Shown here piece after piece: positions 1 through 11,600 of a stretch of 64,000 nucleotides of DNA (positions are counted from its first letter, which is position 1; each line of letters starts with the position of its first letter). The position numbers and the translations under genes are program-made. The notes below the pieces were generated by a model. That model made no database searches. It worked only from the letters and a program-made list of their open reading frames with translations, and was not told where the DNA came from. The DNA is from Antitrichia curtipendula (taxonomy: Eukaryota; Streptophyta; Bryopsida; Hypnales; Leucodontaceae). The DNA is taken from positions 12,400,001 through 12,464,000 of the forward strand of contig OX579639.1 in NCBI GenBank assembly GCA_951230915.1, read 5' to 3'.

Positions 1-1113
1 GAATGATTGAAAGCTTTCCACATATATATAAATCTAGAAAACCAATTTCAAATTTTTATTTAAAAAAAAGTGATTTTTGAAGAATTTTTTTGAACTGCTT
101 AGACTACATACCAAATGCTGAAAATTACATATCATGGGTGATTGCAAGGAAGATAAAACACTTTTGATAGGATTTTGTTAAACTAGTTTTGTCTCCTGCT
201 ATAACTTTGGAATTAAAAACCCAATGCCAATACTAAAAGATCTATTTCTAGATGTTTTGATTGTATTTATATTCTTTATTTTTAAAAATAAAATAAAAAT
301 CATTTAATATTTAATATTCAATTTGTCTAATTTGTCACACTTTTGGGATTATTTGTTTTTAGTACTCGGGAGTACACAAATTTAATATAATAGAGCTAAA
401 ATTTTGGTGGTCTATTTCTACACTAGTAGGGCATATTCCCTATGAAAGGTATAAAAAGAGGCTCCATGCTGTGCGCATTTTTGAACATTGAAGATGGTTT
501 CAAGTTCATTTTTGGGGTGAAATCTCAACACCATCAAGTCCTCACAATTGAAAAAATTTAGTTTTTAAAATTTTACTATTATTCATTTATTAAAAATCAA
601 AACATTAAAATATCCCTACTCTACCTACAATTCTAAATGTCCCAAGAAAAGGCGCTAACTTTTTAAACATGTAGTCAAAAGTTATGAAAATTAATGGATT
701 TTAAAGCTACTCTTTATGCTCACATTGTGTGAAAATTTCAAAGAAAAAAAAATTCCATTTGTAGTAAGCTGCTCCAAATCACTACGTTGCTAAAAAAACG
801 TAGTTTGGTCCTTTAGGGTTTAATTGATAAGTCCCTTCTAGATTTTTAGCAAATTTTGATAAAATGGCATATGCAATCTGCCATTTCTTCATTCAATTCA
901 TTTTTTAGCTCTAAAATATAGGATTTGTATAGATTGTTGATTGCACAATATACATTGAAAAGTGCTAGGTTTGAGGAATATTGTCATTTTAATGAAATAT
1001 CAATTGTAACCTTCCCACCATGGGAAGACCATCACTTGGTTATACAATGTTAACAATCAAGTGATCCATTTTTTGAATGGAAAGCTACTTTCATATCAAG
1101 GATTCTAAGGGTT
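1..1113. repeat. AT-rich decayed repeats, no gene
   Basis: No gene is visible. About 655-825 matches, in inverted orientation, the left part of the TTAA-flanked element at 3433-4386 (shared words around CTAAAGGACCAAAC and GTAGTCAAAAGTTATG), so it is a fragment of that family ending near 825. About 135-430 resembles, in diverged form, the interior of the element at 2218-2949 and of the one near 59354-60070. Confidence 0.5.
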
Positions 1114-1332
1114 GGGGTGAACCGTCCCCTTTGCTCATCCCTAAAGGAAAACATTGAAATTTTTTATTTGCCAAGCGTGATAAAATTTGCAAAGTTTGAA
1201 CTTATATTTGCAATCAGAGATATTAAATTAGCTAGGAAGATAAATTAATCAAGTTGAGAATAGGAGGTCTTTTATTTACATGCACCCTTTGAATGATTTG
1301 GAGGGATGAGCGAAGGGGGTACAGTTCACCCC
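1114..1332. repeat. Foldback repeat (MITE-like)
   Basis: The ends GGGGTGAACCGTCCCC..GCTCATCCCT and its imperfect reverse complement (AGGGATGAGC..GTTCACCCC) form arms of about 35 bp around an AT-rich core. The core (ATATTTGCAATCAGAG) recurs inside the MITE at 7000-7256, so the two share an interior. No target-site duplication was found. Confidence 0.5.
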
Positions 1333-1690
1333 AGCGGCCCAGCCATTTTGAGGGCGTACACTTTTCTGATTTATTTAGAGCATTTCCTATGGTCCTTCAA
1401 ATGATTGCTTGGAACACTAATTTGAAGTCTGATAGGTTTTATCATGCCAAGAAATGAAATTCTAAGTTGTGCACTATAAGAAAAGCACGTTTTTAGTGGC
1501 GTTTAGCAACAAATGCGTCGTGTTTTTTCAAACATCAGATGTTCCAAAAAACATGTATGTGTTTTGCAGAAAATGCAACTATGTCACTATGGAAGGCTAT
1601 GTTTGTGACAATGTCAACTGCGACATGGCCATGTTTTTATAAAAAGTCGCATACAACATAAACTACCATGTCAGCAAGTAGATTTAGAGA

Positions 1691-1965
1691 AGGGCAGCCA
1701 TGTGACATATTTTGGAAAAAAATAAATGGATGGATGGATGGACGTCGGGCTAGACGTGTCAAACAACGTAGGCTAATTATTTCATATTGTTTGTCTCATA
1801 ATGAACAAATTTTTTAGCAAAGGGCAGCCATGCGGCATATTTTGGAAAAAAAAGAAATGATGGATGGATGGACGTCGGGTTGGATGTCTGAAACAATATA
1901 TTCGATGTAGGGCTGGACGTCTCAAACAACATAGGCTATTTATCCCATATTGTTGTTCGCACCAT
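1691..1965. repeat. Internal direct repeat of the CACTA element
   Basis: Two diverged copies start at 1691 and 1821 with AGGGCAGCCATG, each followed by an ATGG-rich stretch, GGACGTCGGG and CAAACAAC(G/A)TAGGCTA. Subterminal repeats of this sort are common in CACTA elements and usually bind transposase; that role is inferred. Confidence 0.7.
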
Positions 1966-2217
1966 GGACAAAGAATGGGTATAAATATGACCCTTAAAAT
2001 GTTCATTCTTATGTAATTTTTCCATCAAAATAAAATTGATGCTAAATGGTAAGTTTTTTTATTTCTTTGTGAATTCTACATTTTTTTTGTTGTTTACTTT
2101 TATTTTTAATTTATGGTAACTAATTATTTTTTGAAAAAATGGATTGGATGAAAAAAATGGGATGGATGAAAAAATAGGCTCGATGAAAAACGTCAAATTC
2201 TCTGACCTCCACGTCAA

Positions 2218-2949
2218 GGGTGAATGCAAGAAACACTTGTACTATTTTGTGTCACAAGCTAAGTGCTGATCTGTTTTTTGGCCATAACTTTTGCATTTTT
2301 GCTCGAAATGACTCAAGATTTCTAGAGAAGGTACTCATGTCTATCATACACCTTACATAATTTTTTCATAATTTTCAAAAATATTTTAATACTAAAATAG
2401 TACTAGTGATTAAATGTCACAAATGAGATTTGGAGGTTTTTAGTACTAAGGAGTACCTTTTTTTAATGATTTTGAGATGAAATTTGGACGAGATGGTCTT
2501 CTAGTAGACTTACATCTCTCCACATGAGGGATTTTGAAAAAATTTATTTTTATGTGGTGTGGAAGTCTACAAAGAGAGCTTCTTTCTGCTTGAATTTTGA
2601 AACAAATAAAATATTATTTTGGTGTTTTTTCTGGTGAATGACCATCTCCATAGAATTGTTGCAAATGGCCACTTTTTATTTTTTGTATTTACTTATTTTT
2701 ACTAATTTTTCCGAATTAAAACATGAAGGTATGTATTTTCTTGAGGTTTGACGCTTTTTAAGTTCTCCTACTTAGAGAATTTTTCTATCAACTTCCTTTG
2801 ATGAAAACCTTCATCTTAGAGGTGTATACATTGTTCATATTTTTCAAATTTTTTTCAAATTAATTTTCTAATTTTAAAGTACTCCAAAAAAAGTCATGAG
2901 TACTGTAGTAAAATGCAACAAATAGTACAAGTGTTTCTTGCATTCACCC
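2218..2949. mobile_element. Nested TIR element, TSD TCAA
   Basis: The terminal inverted repeats begin GGGTGAATGCAAGAAACAC and run about 30 bp (followed by TTGTACTATTT). TCAA flanks both ends (2214-2217 and 2950-2953). It sits inside the CACTA element, so it inserted later. The same terminal words occur at about 59354-60070. The superfamily is not identified. Confidence 0.75.
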
Positions 2950-3432
2950 TCAAACGCAGTTAAGTTAAAAAAAAATTGCGTGGCAGTGCCTGTTCGAGTG
3001 GTGCCTCCGTGGCACTCAAATGCCCTCTACGTATCGACCTCTGAGGACCTCAATAGACTTTGTTGTCATCCACGTTTTTGGAAAAACGAGTACAAAAGTG
3101 ATGCATTCTTCCAAATTTTCACATGTTTTTACCCCGTCTAATCGAATGGATTTTAGGAGACATCAACGCTGATTATTTTTGCGTCATACACAACACATTC
3201 TCGCATATTTTTTGACGTTTTGAAAAAGTCCGTTTTCTTATAGTGGTGCCTAACTATGAGGAGCGCCATTCCCACAAGACCGCTACATTCTGATGATTAC
3301 TGTGCTATGTGGTTTCTCTTTGGTGAGCCTTTCAAAAGAAGAAGGCAATGTAGAATATTATCATGATTGCACATTGATTCTTTAAATTTACATTTTAGAA
3401 TTAATCTTTTTGCCTTTGTTTGTCTATTTTAA

Positions 3433-3707
3433 CCCCTGAAGGACCAAACACCGTTTTTTGAAAACATAGCGATTTTGGGCAGCTCACTACAAACGGAATT
3501 CTTATTTTTTTTCTTTGAAATTTTTATACAAAATGTGTCCAAGGAGTAGCTTTAAGGCCCAACAATTTTCATAGCTTTTGACTACGTGGTCAAAAAGTTA
3601 TTGCATGATATGTCATTTTCATTATTTGGCGGGAAGCCTAGGCAACTCAAAAAACTTCTTTAAAAATCACTTTTAAAAAAAATAAAAATTTGAAAGTAGT
3701 TATTCTG

Positions 3708-3748
<41 letters not shown>

Positions 3749-4386
3749 TTTTGGTCATTCCATTTCAATTAATGAGTCAAAAGTTATGAGGATTCTTAGT
3801 TTGAGGGTAGTTATGGAATCTATACTCTAAAATAAACTTTGAAGTCCTTTATTTAACTCAATTTTCATTATTTTTGAAAAAACAAACAAACATTGGGTGT
3901 AGATTGTTTACTACAACATTACAACCATTGGGATTGACATTTTTCAATTCCATATCTAAATTCTTCACAATTTAGTGTTTTGAATCATTTTCTACCTCTT
4001 TCTACTTACTATTTTTTTCCTATATGTTTTACAATTCCAAATGATCTGAAAATTTTCAAAAATGTAGACAACTTGCTTTGAAGAATGAATCTAATGAGTA
4101 GCCACCATTTTGGACATTTTTTCATACAAATGTGACCTTGTGAAGTGCAGCTACCCGGATTTTTGCATGGACAAAAAAAGGATATTTGTCAATTTAAATG
4201 CTATTATCTTGCAATCCACAAGGTGGAAATTTCTGAAATTTTTTCCACAACTTCTTGAACTAGTTTATTACAAGATCCTACGGTTACATTTTCCCAAAAA
4301 TGTTTTTTTTCACAATTTGATACTTGTACTAGAAATGGCAGTTTTGGAGCGATTTTGGTGAAAACATAGTCTCTGCCCTTTAGGGG
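3433..4386. mobile_element. TTAA-flanked TIR element (piggyBac-like signature)
   Basis: TTAA stands at both borders (3429-3432 and 4387-4390). Inside, the ends read CCCCTGAAGG and the inverse of CCCCTAAAGG, followed by weakly matching inverted sequence (AAAACATAG.. near the left end, CTATGTTTTC on the inverted right end). TTAA duplication plus CCC-starting ends is the hallmark of piggyBac elements, but no transposase is present and 4 bp may partly belong to the repeat. Relatives lie at 60167-60742 and in fragments near 655-825, 4600-5800, 18500-18784 and 58360-58760. Confidence 0.6.
3711..3744. repeat. (TA)n microsatellite
   Basis: An uninterrupted TA run of about 34 bp lies inside the TTAA-flanked element. 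Confidence 0.95.
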
Positions 4387-4390
4387 TTAA

Positions 4391-5158
4391 ACTGTGAAAT
4401 GAAGTGTCACAATCTTGAACTGCACAATAAGAATTCTTATGTATGTCTTAAATGCCAATTAGTTTGGAAGGCTACTTTTAGTTAGCTTGGAGGGTCAAAA
4501 TATAAAGGACCATAGGAGATGCTTTCAATCACTTATTTAGCTGTCAAAATCAAATACAAACTTGAGTATGTAATACATAACATTGTTAACCAGCCTAAAT
4601 CATTCTCCCTTAGAGATTACAATAATCCCTCCTTGGATCTATAGGAGTGAATTTTGATTAACCTATGAAGTCCTAATGCCTTTTCTTCATCAAAAAACAG
4701 TGAAAACTATCATTTCTATTGCAAAGAACATTTTTTTTTCCATATCTTATCATAGGTTCTTGTGTTGGACTAGTATAAAAATATTTAGAAGTAATTTCGT
4801 AAACTTTGAGTCTTTGACAGTTTAAATTGCAAGATATTTGCGTTTGAATGAAAAAAACAAGTTTTTTGCCACTTTGCTCAATTAGATTTTTTGGCTTTGA
4901 ATCTTCTTAATCTAAATTTTTTGCACTATCAATTTGAATTTCTAATTTTTTATGTTGAAGAATTTGGTTTAGAATCTAGGAAAAAAATTAAAAAAAACAC
5001 ACTTAATTTTCACTCATTAAAAATTTATTAAGTAGAGGTAGATTTAAAATTGAAGGAAAAATCTAAACTATTAATTTAGCTCAAAATTGAAATTGAAATA
5101 CACTAATCTCAATATAACAATGAGATTGTTTTAGCAAAAGATCTTAACTTTGACAATT
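4391..5158. repeat. Decayed repeat, left part
   Basis: No gene. From about 4680 the sequence resembles 58430-58760 and 60230-60375 (shared GACTAGTAT(A/G)AAAAT and AACTTTGA words). Together with 5391-5800 it looks like one old TTAA-family copy split by the hairpin at 5159-5390. Confidence 0.5.
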
Positions 5159-5390
5159 TACTACAAGAGAAAAGGGTGTTTTAAGTATAGTCCTAGAGAT
5201 AACATTTTAAGTAATGACCTTTTTAGGAGATTTTCAGTAAGAATTTACAAGATATTTGTGTCTTTCCAGTAAAAGTTTACTGGAAAGACACAAATATCTT
5301 GTAAATTCTTACTGAAAATCTCCTAAAAAGGTCATTACTTAAAATGTTATCTCTAGGACTATACTTAAAACACCCCTTTTTCTTGTAGTG
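5159..5390. mobile_element. CACTA-derived perfect hairpin, TSD ATT
   Basis: Two ~115-bp arms are almost exact reverse complements around a 2-bp centre (CCAGTAAA-AG-TTTACTGG). The right end reads CTTGTAGTG, inverse of CACTACAAG, the commonest plant CACTA terminus; the left end reads TACTACAAG, one C-to-T change. ATT flanks both sides (5156-5158 and 5391-5393). A transcript through it would form a long hairpin that could feed small-RNA production (inference). Confidence 0.85.
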
Positions 5391-6999
5391 ATTTTTTCTT
5401 GAAATTTGTGAAAATTGAGTTTAGAAATGACTGGCCTACAAGTTATTTCTTCAAGAAGATGCTTTCAATGCTTGAAAAAGAAGATTGTCCATAATGTTCA
5501 CATAACAAATCCAAATGGAATGAATCACAGCTTTCCATGTAGATAAAAATACAATCTATTAGAGAAAAAAAAATATTTTAAATTTTTTTTTTTGGATTTT
5601 TTTCTTACTTGCTAAACTAAAGTTTGAACTTACTATGCCCTAACTTTTGCTCCTAGGCACTAGCTGAAATAAAAGTTATATTCCTAGGTAGCTAATGTAT
5701 TTTTCTATCTTCAAAAAAAGTTTCAGAAAACCACAACATTGAAACTATAGGAGCCTGCTCCAAATCTATATTGTCCCCAAGGGAATAATGGGATTTTTTT
5801 GTTAATCTATAGAGAGGTTAATCTAGTTTTTTTTTGCAACTATAAATTGACTACTTTGCGACTAAAACAATGTATTAATATTGTAAAACAACAAAATGAA
5901 AACAATTACGTTAGATTTGGTACTAATAAAGAGGATTACAAACACATGATAGTTGTCCTAAACTCATAGCTTCCAAGAAGAAACACAAAACATATTGGAT
6001 GGAGTGAACCGTCACTAACTAATTAACCCCCAAAGGACTTGGAGGACCAAAAAGTGTCACTAATCACGACAACTTCAATGGTAACTCTAGAAACAAAGAA
6101 TGCACCTCCTGGTCCAATGCTCCAAGCATTTTGGTGATTGCACTGGTCACGGAGGCCGCATCCTTCCAGGGTAAAAGTGAAGAATACCAAAAGCTACAAT
6201 TATAAAACTCAAAGCTTGCAAAAGAAACACAAAACAAACTCGACAGAGTGAGACCATGAAGATCAAAAGCGTCCGCTGGATGACTTCATTGTTTCACTGT
6301 CAACATCAAAGAATGCACCTACTGATCCAATTCTCAGAGCATCTGGGTGACTGCGCTGGTCATGGAGCCCGCGCGTCCTCCAAGGACTAAAAGTGGAGAT
6401 CGAAGCGGCAAAACTGCAGCTCCTTACTTTCGCATGCGTACCGAAACGAAACTGCCCATCAAGTGGACTTGAGTGATGACAAGGAAGTTTTCCTTCAGTT
6501 ACGTTCAGTTTCTTGTTACCGATTGTGCAGGGCGGACGGAAGCAGGGAAGGCTCAACTGAATCCGGCTTGTCCGACTGATCGCCGGGTTTGTGCGGGGCC
6601 TTCAGTTCGATCCTCCGGAGCTCCGGGCTCCGGGACGCGATAAGCGAAAACCTAGGGTAGAAAATCTAGACCTGACGCAGGCAGCGAACGATATGGGTGT
6701 CTGGTCTCGATATGAGGGTCCGTCTTTCAGGCTTTTTGAATTCACACGGCGACCCGCGACCTGGAGGCCGGCCCGGAGCCCCGGACGAGTCCAACGCGCT
6801 GCCGGTATCCAAGTTGGCAGACGCAGAATCAGGGAGTGGAATGAACTTGGAAAGTACATCAACTGTAATGAGGGGACGCTCCTGCTCTGCCAATTATTCC
6901 CGGGCCGGAATCTTGCTGGAATCTGGACGGACAACTGGGTCCGCCATGAACGGACTCGTCAATGCACTAGCTATGGATTAGGTAGGAGACCCTATTTGC
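5391..6999. other. Decayed repeat then unassigned sequence
   Basis: 5440-5800 is a diverged copy of 60380-60735 (shared CATAACTTTTGCT-like and TTTCTATC..GAAAGTTTCA words), the right part of a TTAA-family element lacking its final bases. At 6023-6035 TTAACCCCCAAAGG looks like another left terminus without a partner. From about 6540 composition becomes GC-rich and several frames are open, but they overlap in different frames with no recognisable motif, so none is called. Confidence 0.4.
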
Positions 7000-7256
7000 G
7001 GGTCGAGTGTATACTAGTTCAACGAGCCTCTGGCGGAGGCGGTTTTGCCCCTGGGGAAAACCGAGGAACCTTTCATTCGCTAACCTTTCATTTTTTGCAA
7101 ATTTTGAGTTCATATTTGCAATCAGAGGTCCTAAATTAGTTGGACAATGTGTTAACAATAAAATTATTACGGCACGAAATAGGGGATCTTCTTTTTTACT
7201 CTCACCCTTGGCTGGACCTCTGCAAGAGGCTCGTTGCACTACAATACACTCGACCC
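7000..7256. mobile_element. 257-bp MITE with 7-bp TSD
   Basis: The ends GGGTCGAGTGTAT and inverse ATACACTCGACCC continue into CAACGAGCCTCT..GAGG arms. TATTTGC is duplicated at 6993-6999 and 7257-7263. The flank GAGACCCTATTTGC is itself repeated inverted at about 7336-7350, so this MITE appears to have landed in the end of an older inverted-repeat element (about 6985-7350). Confidence 0.75.
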
Positions 7257-7263
7257 TATTTGC

Positions 7264-8613
7264 GCCACTCTAAATCTTCATACATTCTAAACTTTTGAAT
7301 GTCCTTCATTGATACATAGTGGTCATGAAGTGATGAAGTGATGCAAATAGGGTCTCTTACTTTAGATGTAGAAATCTGCACCCTATTTGGTAGTGGTTAA
7401 CTTGTATCAACTCTGGTTGCAAACATGAATTCAACTTTGTCACTCCAGTGAAGATCGCTTTCTGCCTGGAATAAATGGAAAAAAACACCATGGACTCGGT
7501 ACTTGAAAAACCGGTTTCGACTATGGGAATTGGAGGTGAAAATAGCTGGTACTGTAAAGTGTAAACCTCCAAAAATATCCCAAACGCTGATCCGGGGCCC
7601 GGAATACTGGACCCGAAGGATCCTGATGGCTTGCCTAAAAGCCCGCTGGCTGGCAGGACCACAGATAGCGAAGCTAGTGGGAGCGGCTTTTGCGCACTTG
7701 TTGAAAACCGCAACTGAATATACTGTTTAGACGGGTAGTTAACGTCAGACCACCAGTCGGCGACCATCAGTATCGCAGAAAACTAACAGACACCGCTCAA
7801 CGACCAACCTGGTTGGCGCTTCCCTGGCGCTTCACCTGATCATCGATTCTTCTGGCGGTTCCCCGCCTGCCACTCCCTAATCATGCTCCCTTTGTGTGTA
7901 TATTCGTCCGGAGTCAATTGAAGGCTGCCGTGCCTGGGCACCTGTTGGGACGGATAGCCTTTACGATACTCGTCACTCCGGTTCTCTCGCCGACGAGATT
8001 AGCTGTTAGTGAGAAAGTGTTCTTTCAAGATTCGGGTCGTTGACGTGTGAGCGCGAAATTGCGTCACGCGTTGCAGTTGAGTTTTCTCGTATACACAAGT
8101 GTCATGGTTCAACGACCTTTAGATAGTTTTCTCGCGTCCACGGTAGTAGAGCGTGCTTGCTTTGCTGTCACTCATTTTCTACCTCCAGTATTAAGCCTGG
8201 AGATTCGTCTTTGATTAGCTTTTGCAGAAGCCAGGGTTTTGAGTTGGGAGTTCAGAAATGTTGAGTTCTGTCTTCCATGTGCAGTACTAGCTTTACACAA
8301 AAACGCCCCTGCAAACATGTGTAAACGATTTTGAGGATATCTGTTGGGGGCCACTAAGCGGAATGCGAGACTCATCCCCTCAACTACAGAGATCAGAACC
8401 AACTTACGTGAATGCAAGTGTCGAAGGAGCTAGACTAAGTAGTGGCAAACTAGGGGTTGAATGAAGCTCTTATAAGTCTTACACTTGATGATAACTCCAG
8501 GTTCGTTGAGCGACGGTTTGAACCTCGTCAGGCGTATACAGGACGAGCTTATATCCTCCACTTCGCCAACGTAGCATTCCCGGCGCGAGGAGCGGGAAGC
8601 CATTAAGTTGGTG
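7264..8613. other. Upstream region of the receptor kinase
   Basis: No gene or known element is recognised. The last several hundred bases must contain the promoter and 5' leader of the + strand receptor kinase starting at 8614; no TATA box or other site stands out convincingly. Confidence 0.3.
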
Positions 8614-11600
8614 ATGATGGAAGGAGGCGTTGTGAAGCAGCACAGTTTCAGAGTTTGGGGACTGACTCTCCTCTGTTTGAGTGCACTCTTTGGTAACGTG
8701 CACCCCGCCGTCAACCCCACAGATTGTAAGTCAACTCGTCTCCTCTTCTGTCACTTTTGAACGTAAGCAACGATGTATGAGATTCTTGCAATGGCGGGCT
8801 AAGTTGCAAGCTTGCACCCTTCACTCTTCAAGTGAAGATAGTAATATTTTGTGGCAGTTAAGGTGCGTGACGGGAAACTAGGATTCCTCTGATTTATCCT
8901 CTTAGCGTAACTAATTGGATTATAAATCAGTGTAGTATTGATCTAATTAAGATTCAAGTTGGGTGACTGATACTGCGATATTTTCTACTCCATTTTAGTA
9001 GAATGTAAGATTCTACAAGCATGAGAGGGTTTATGAACTGTTCATTGCAGGCGTTGCATTCGGTAACATCTTATACTTACGTTGCTTACAGTACCACCAG
9101 TTTTCAGAGAAATGATAAGGAATTGGTGGACTGTGTTTTGAACTGCAGTAAGTGTTCTCAATCAACTGGGAAGTGCTTGGGGTGTGAACGCATTGGGCTG
9201 GGGATCCGGCGATGTTTGTACGTGGCAAGGCGTGGTCTGCGATTCTACGGGCACAACTGTGGTCAACTTGTACGTCGCTTTATCTTCCTGTGATTGACGT
9301 ACAAGTTTGACCTTTTGTTTTTTTAGGGGTTTTAGGGTAGTTGACTGCGGGGAACATCCAAAGCTGCTGAAGAGCTTTACGAACAATTTCTAGAGGTTTT
9401 GTATAGAATAAATTTTCTTGCTTAGATATTGACCTTGTTGAATCTGTCAATTTCAGGTTACTACAAGCGGGCTCTATTTCTGGGACAATTCCGGCAGCCA
9501 TAGGATCCTTCACGGGTTTGCAGCAATTGTAAGAGCCCTTCTTTCTCGCAACGCTGTTGCTTCTGAACATTGTCAAAGGTCAACATATTTCTGCCACATC
9601 GTAGGTCCTGCTTTGTACATACCTGATTCTAAAGTTCGGGGGGATTCCTCCTGTATCCTTGGAATCATTTAAGTTAAGTTCCGATGATAAAAGGAATAGC
9701 CAAATATTATAGACTTGTAATCTAACTTGTTCAAGAATGTTATGAACCTAGTATATCAATCTTCAATTCCAAGTTTTCCAACAAATGAAAAATGTAAAAG
9801 TTTCAAGCTCCGTCTTGCGGTGAAAATGACATATTTCTCTGTGGTTTGCTTATTCCTCGACTTTCCAGGGACTTGTCATTCAATACTGGATTGGAGGGAT
9901 CAATTCCTGTTGAGATTGGACAGTTGACCAGTTTAAAAAGTTTGTAAGTTTCGAATCCCTCAAAGTGGAAATGCTCGCATTTGGCGATTCAAGCTTCATC
10001 CTTCCTGGCTTCCTTTTGCAGTGTATCCTTCACGCCTTTGATTACCTGATTCATGCAGTCTCACTCACGGTGTCATTAATTTCTGTATCGTGAATTTCAT
10101 TAAAATGGCGGCATTCCGGAACTGTGGCGGGTTTACATCTATATCTGTCCTAGATGTTCAGACAAAGTGGCGGATTTCATATGCCATTTTAACGAAATTG
10201 ACGTTCTGTCAATTCAGGATCATTCAAGGATGTAGCTTGACTGGTACTGTGCCTTCTTCTATTGGAAATCTGAAGAACCTTACATTCCTGTAAGTTACAT
10301 TTCTCAGATTCTGTTCTAAAGATTCTAATATAACCTGTTGCACAACACTGTAGTTTCTACCGTCATGTAGGACACTTATAATTATATTTAGTGTTACCTA
10401 CACTAATTGATTTACAAATGCTCTAAATTTTTTACTCTTGATAAATATTTTTACCAACTATAGGTCTATGCTCCAAGTTTGTGTGTGACTTGACATTTGG
10501 GTTGATGGTGTCCTTTTGAATTGCAGAGCCTTGAACAATAATCTTCTCACGGGCTCAATTCCGTCATCACTGGGTTCACTTCCGTTGCTTTATTGGTTTG
10601 ATTTAAGCACCAACAATTTGACGGGCGGGTTGCCTGTGTCCACCACAAGTGTTGATAAATACGGGCTGGATACCTTGACCAACTGTCAGCACTTGTAAGT
10701 TCTCTGACTGTCCCCATTACCCTATCAGCAACTCCTGAATTAGAATTTTTGGAGTTTTTTTTGCACATTTCTGCTTGTAATTATCTTCGAACAAATATAT
10801 TATCTACATCAACTTCTTGAAATCAAAGTTGTGATAAAGAAAAGTTAATACCTTTTAAATCTCATTAAAAAATTCGCCATTCTGCAACTTTGACACTTTT
10901 TACGGTTTAGACCATGTGGTCTGAAATGTACACCTGTTTTAAATGTCTGAAATCTATACCAATCTTAGATGAAACTTCTATGGTTCAGACCGTGTGGTCT
11001 GAAAATGGCATATGGAATATGCCGTGTAAATGAAATTCCTTATATTTGGATGAAAGAGAAGTTATTCATAGAAAATATTATTTTCCATGAAACATTGTGT
11101 TCATTGTCCAGATTATAGACTTTGGAGTGCTTAGAAATTGATTGATTTGTCTTCATTTGTCAAAATAATGCTTTGAGGATTTTCGATTATTTATTGCCGG
11201 TGAAGTAGAAAACTCACAGTTTGATGTGTGATGTGCAGCCATTTCAACAACAACTCTTTATCAGGCGGCTTCCCAAGTGAAATTGGTGCACCCCCATCAG
11301 GCCAAAAATTGACGAAACTCGTTCACTTGTAAGTGGAGACTGAAGCTTTAAATGACGATAAGTGTGATGCATATTAATTGTTTTCTTTTAGTTACTCTTT
11401 TTAACAATAATAACAAATTTGGAAGCCAAGTTGAATGAGCCTGAAACGTAAATCAGTCTATAAACCAGTCCTGGTCTTTTTTATAGAGTTTTTTGTAGAT
11501 GAAAGCCACAATTTTTAGTTCTCGAACTCTGCAAAATTCACCATGTTTTTTTATGTTGCCTTAAACGTCAATTTCGTTGAAATGGCATATGAAATCTGCC

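Larger units (their letters stand above)
1472..3245. mobile_element. Non-autonomous CACTA element, 3-bp TSD GTG
   Basis: The left end reads CACTATAAGAAAA and the right end is its inverse (TTTTCTTATAGTG), the classic CACTA (En/Spm) terminus. GTG flanks both sides (1469-1471 and 3246-3248), matching the 3-bp duplication of this superfamily. No transposase frame lies inside, so it is non-autonomous. It contains an internal direct duplication (1691-1965) and a second element (2218-2949). Confidence 0.85.

Noticed and set aside
6591..7139. 182-codon open frame and overlapping frames on both strands
   Set aside because: Several frames are open at once in GC-rich DNA, it runs into the MITE at 7000, and no protein family is recognisable.
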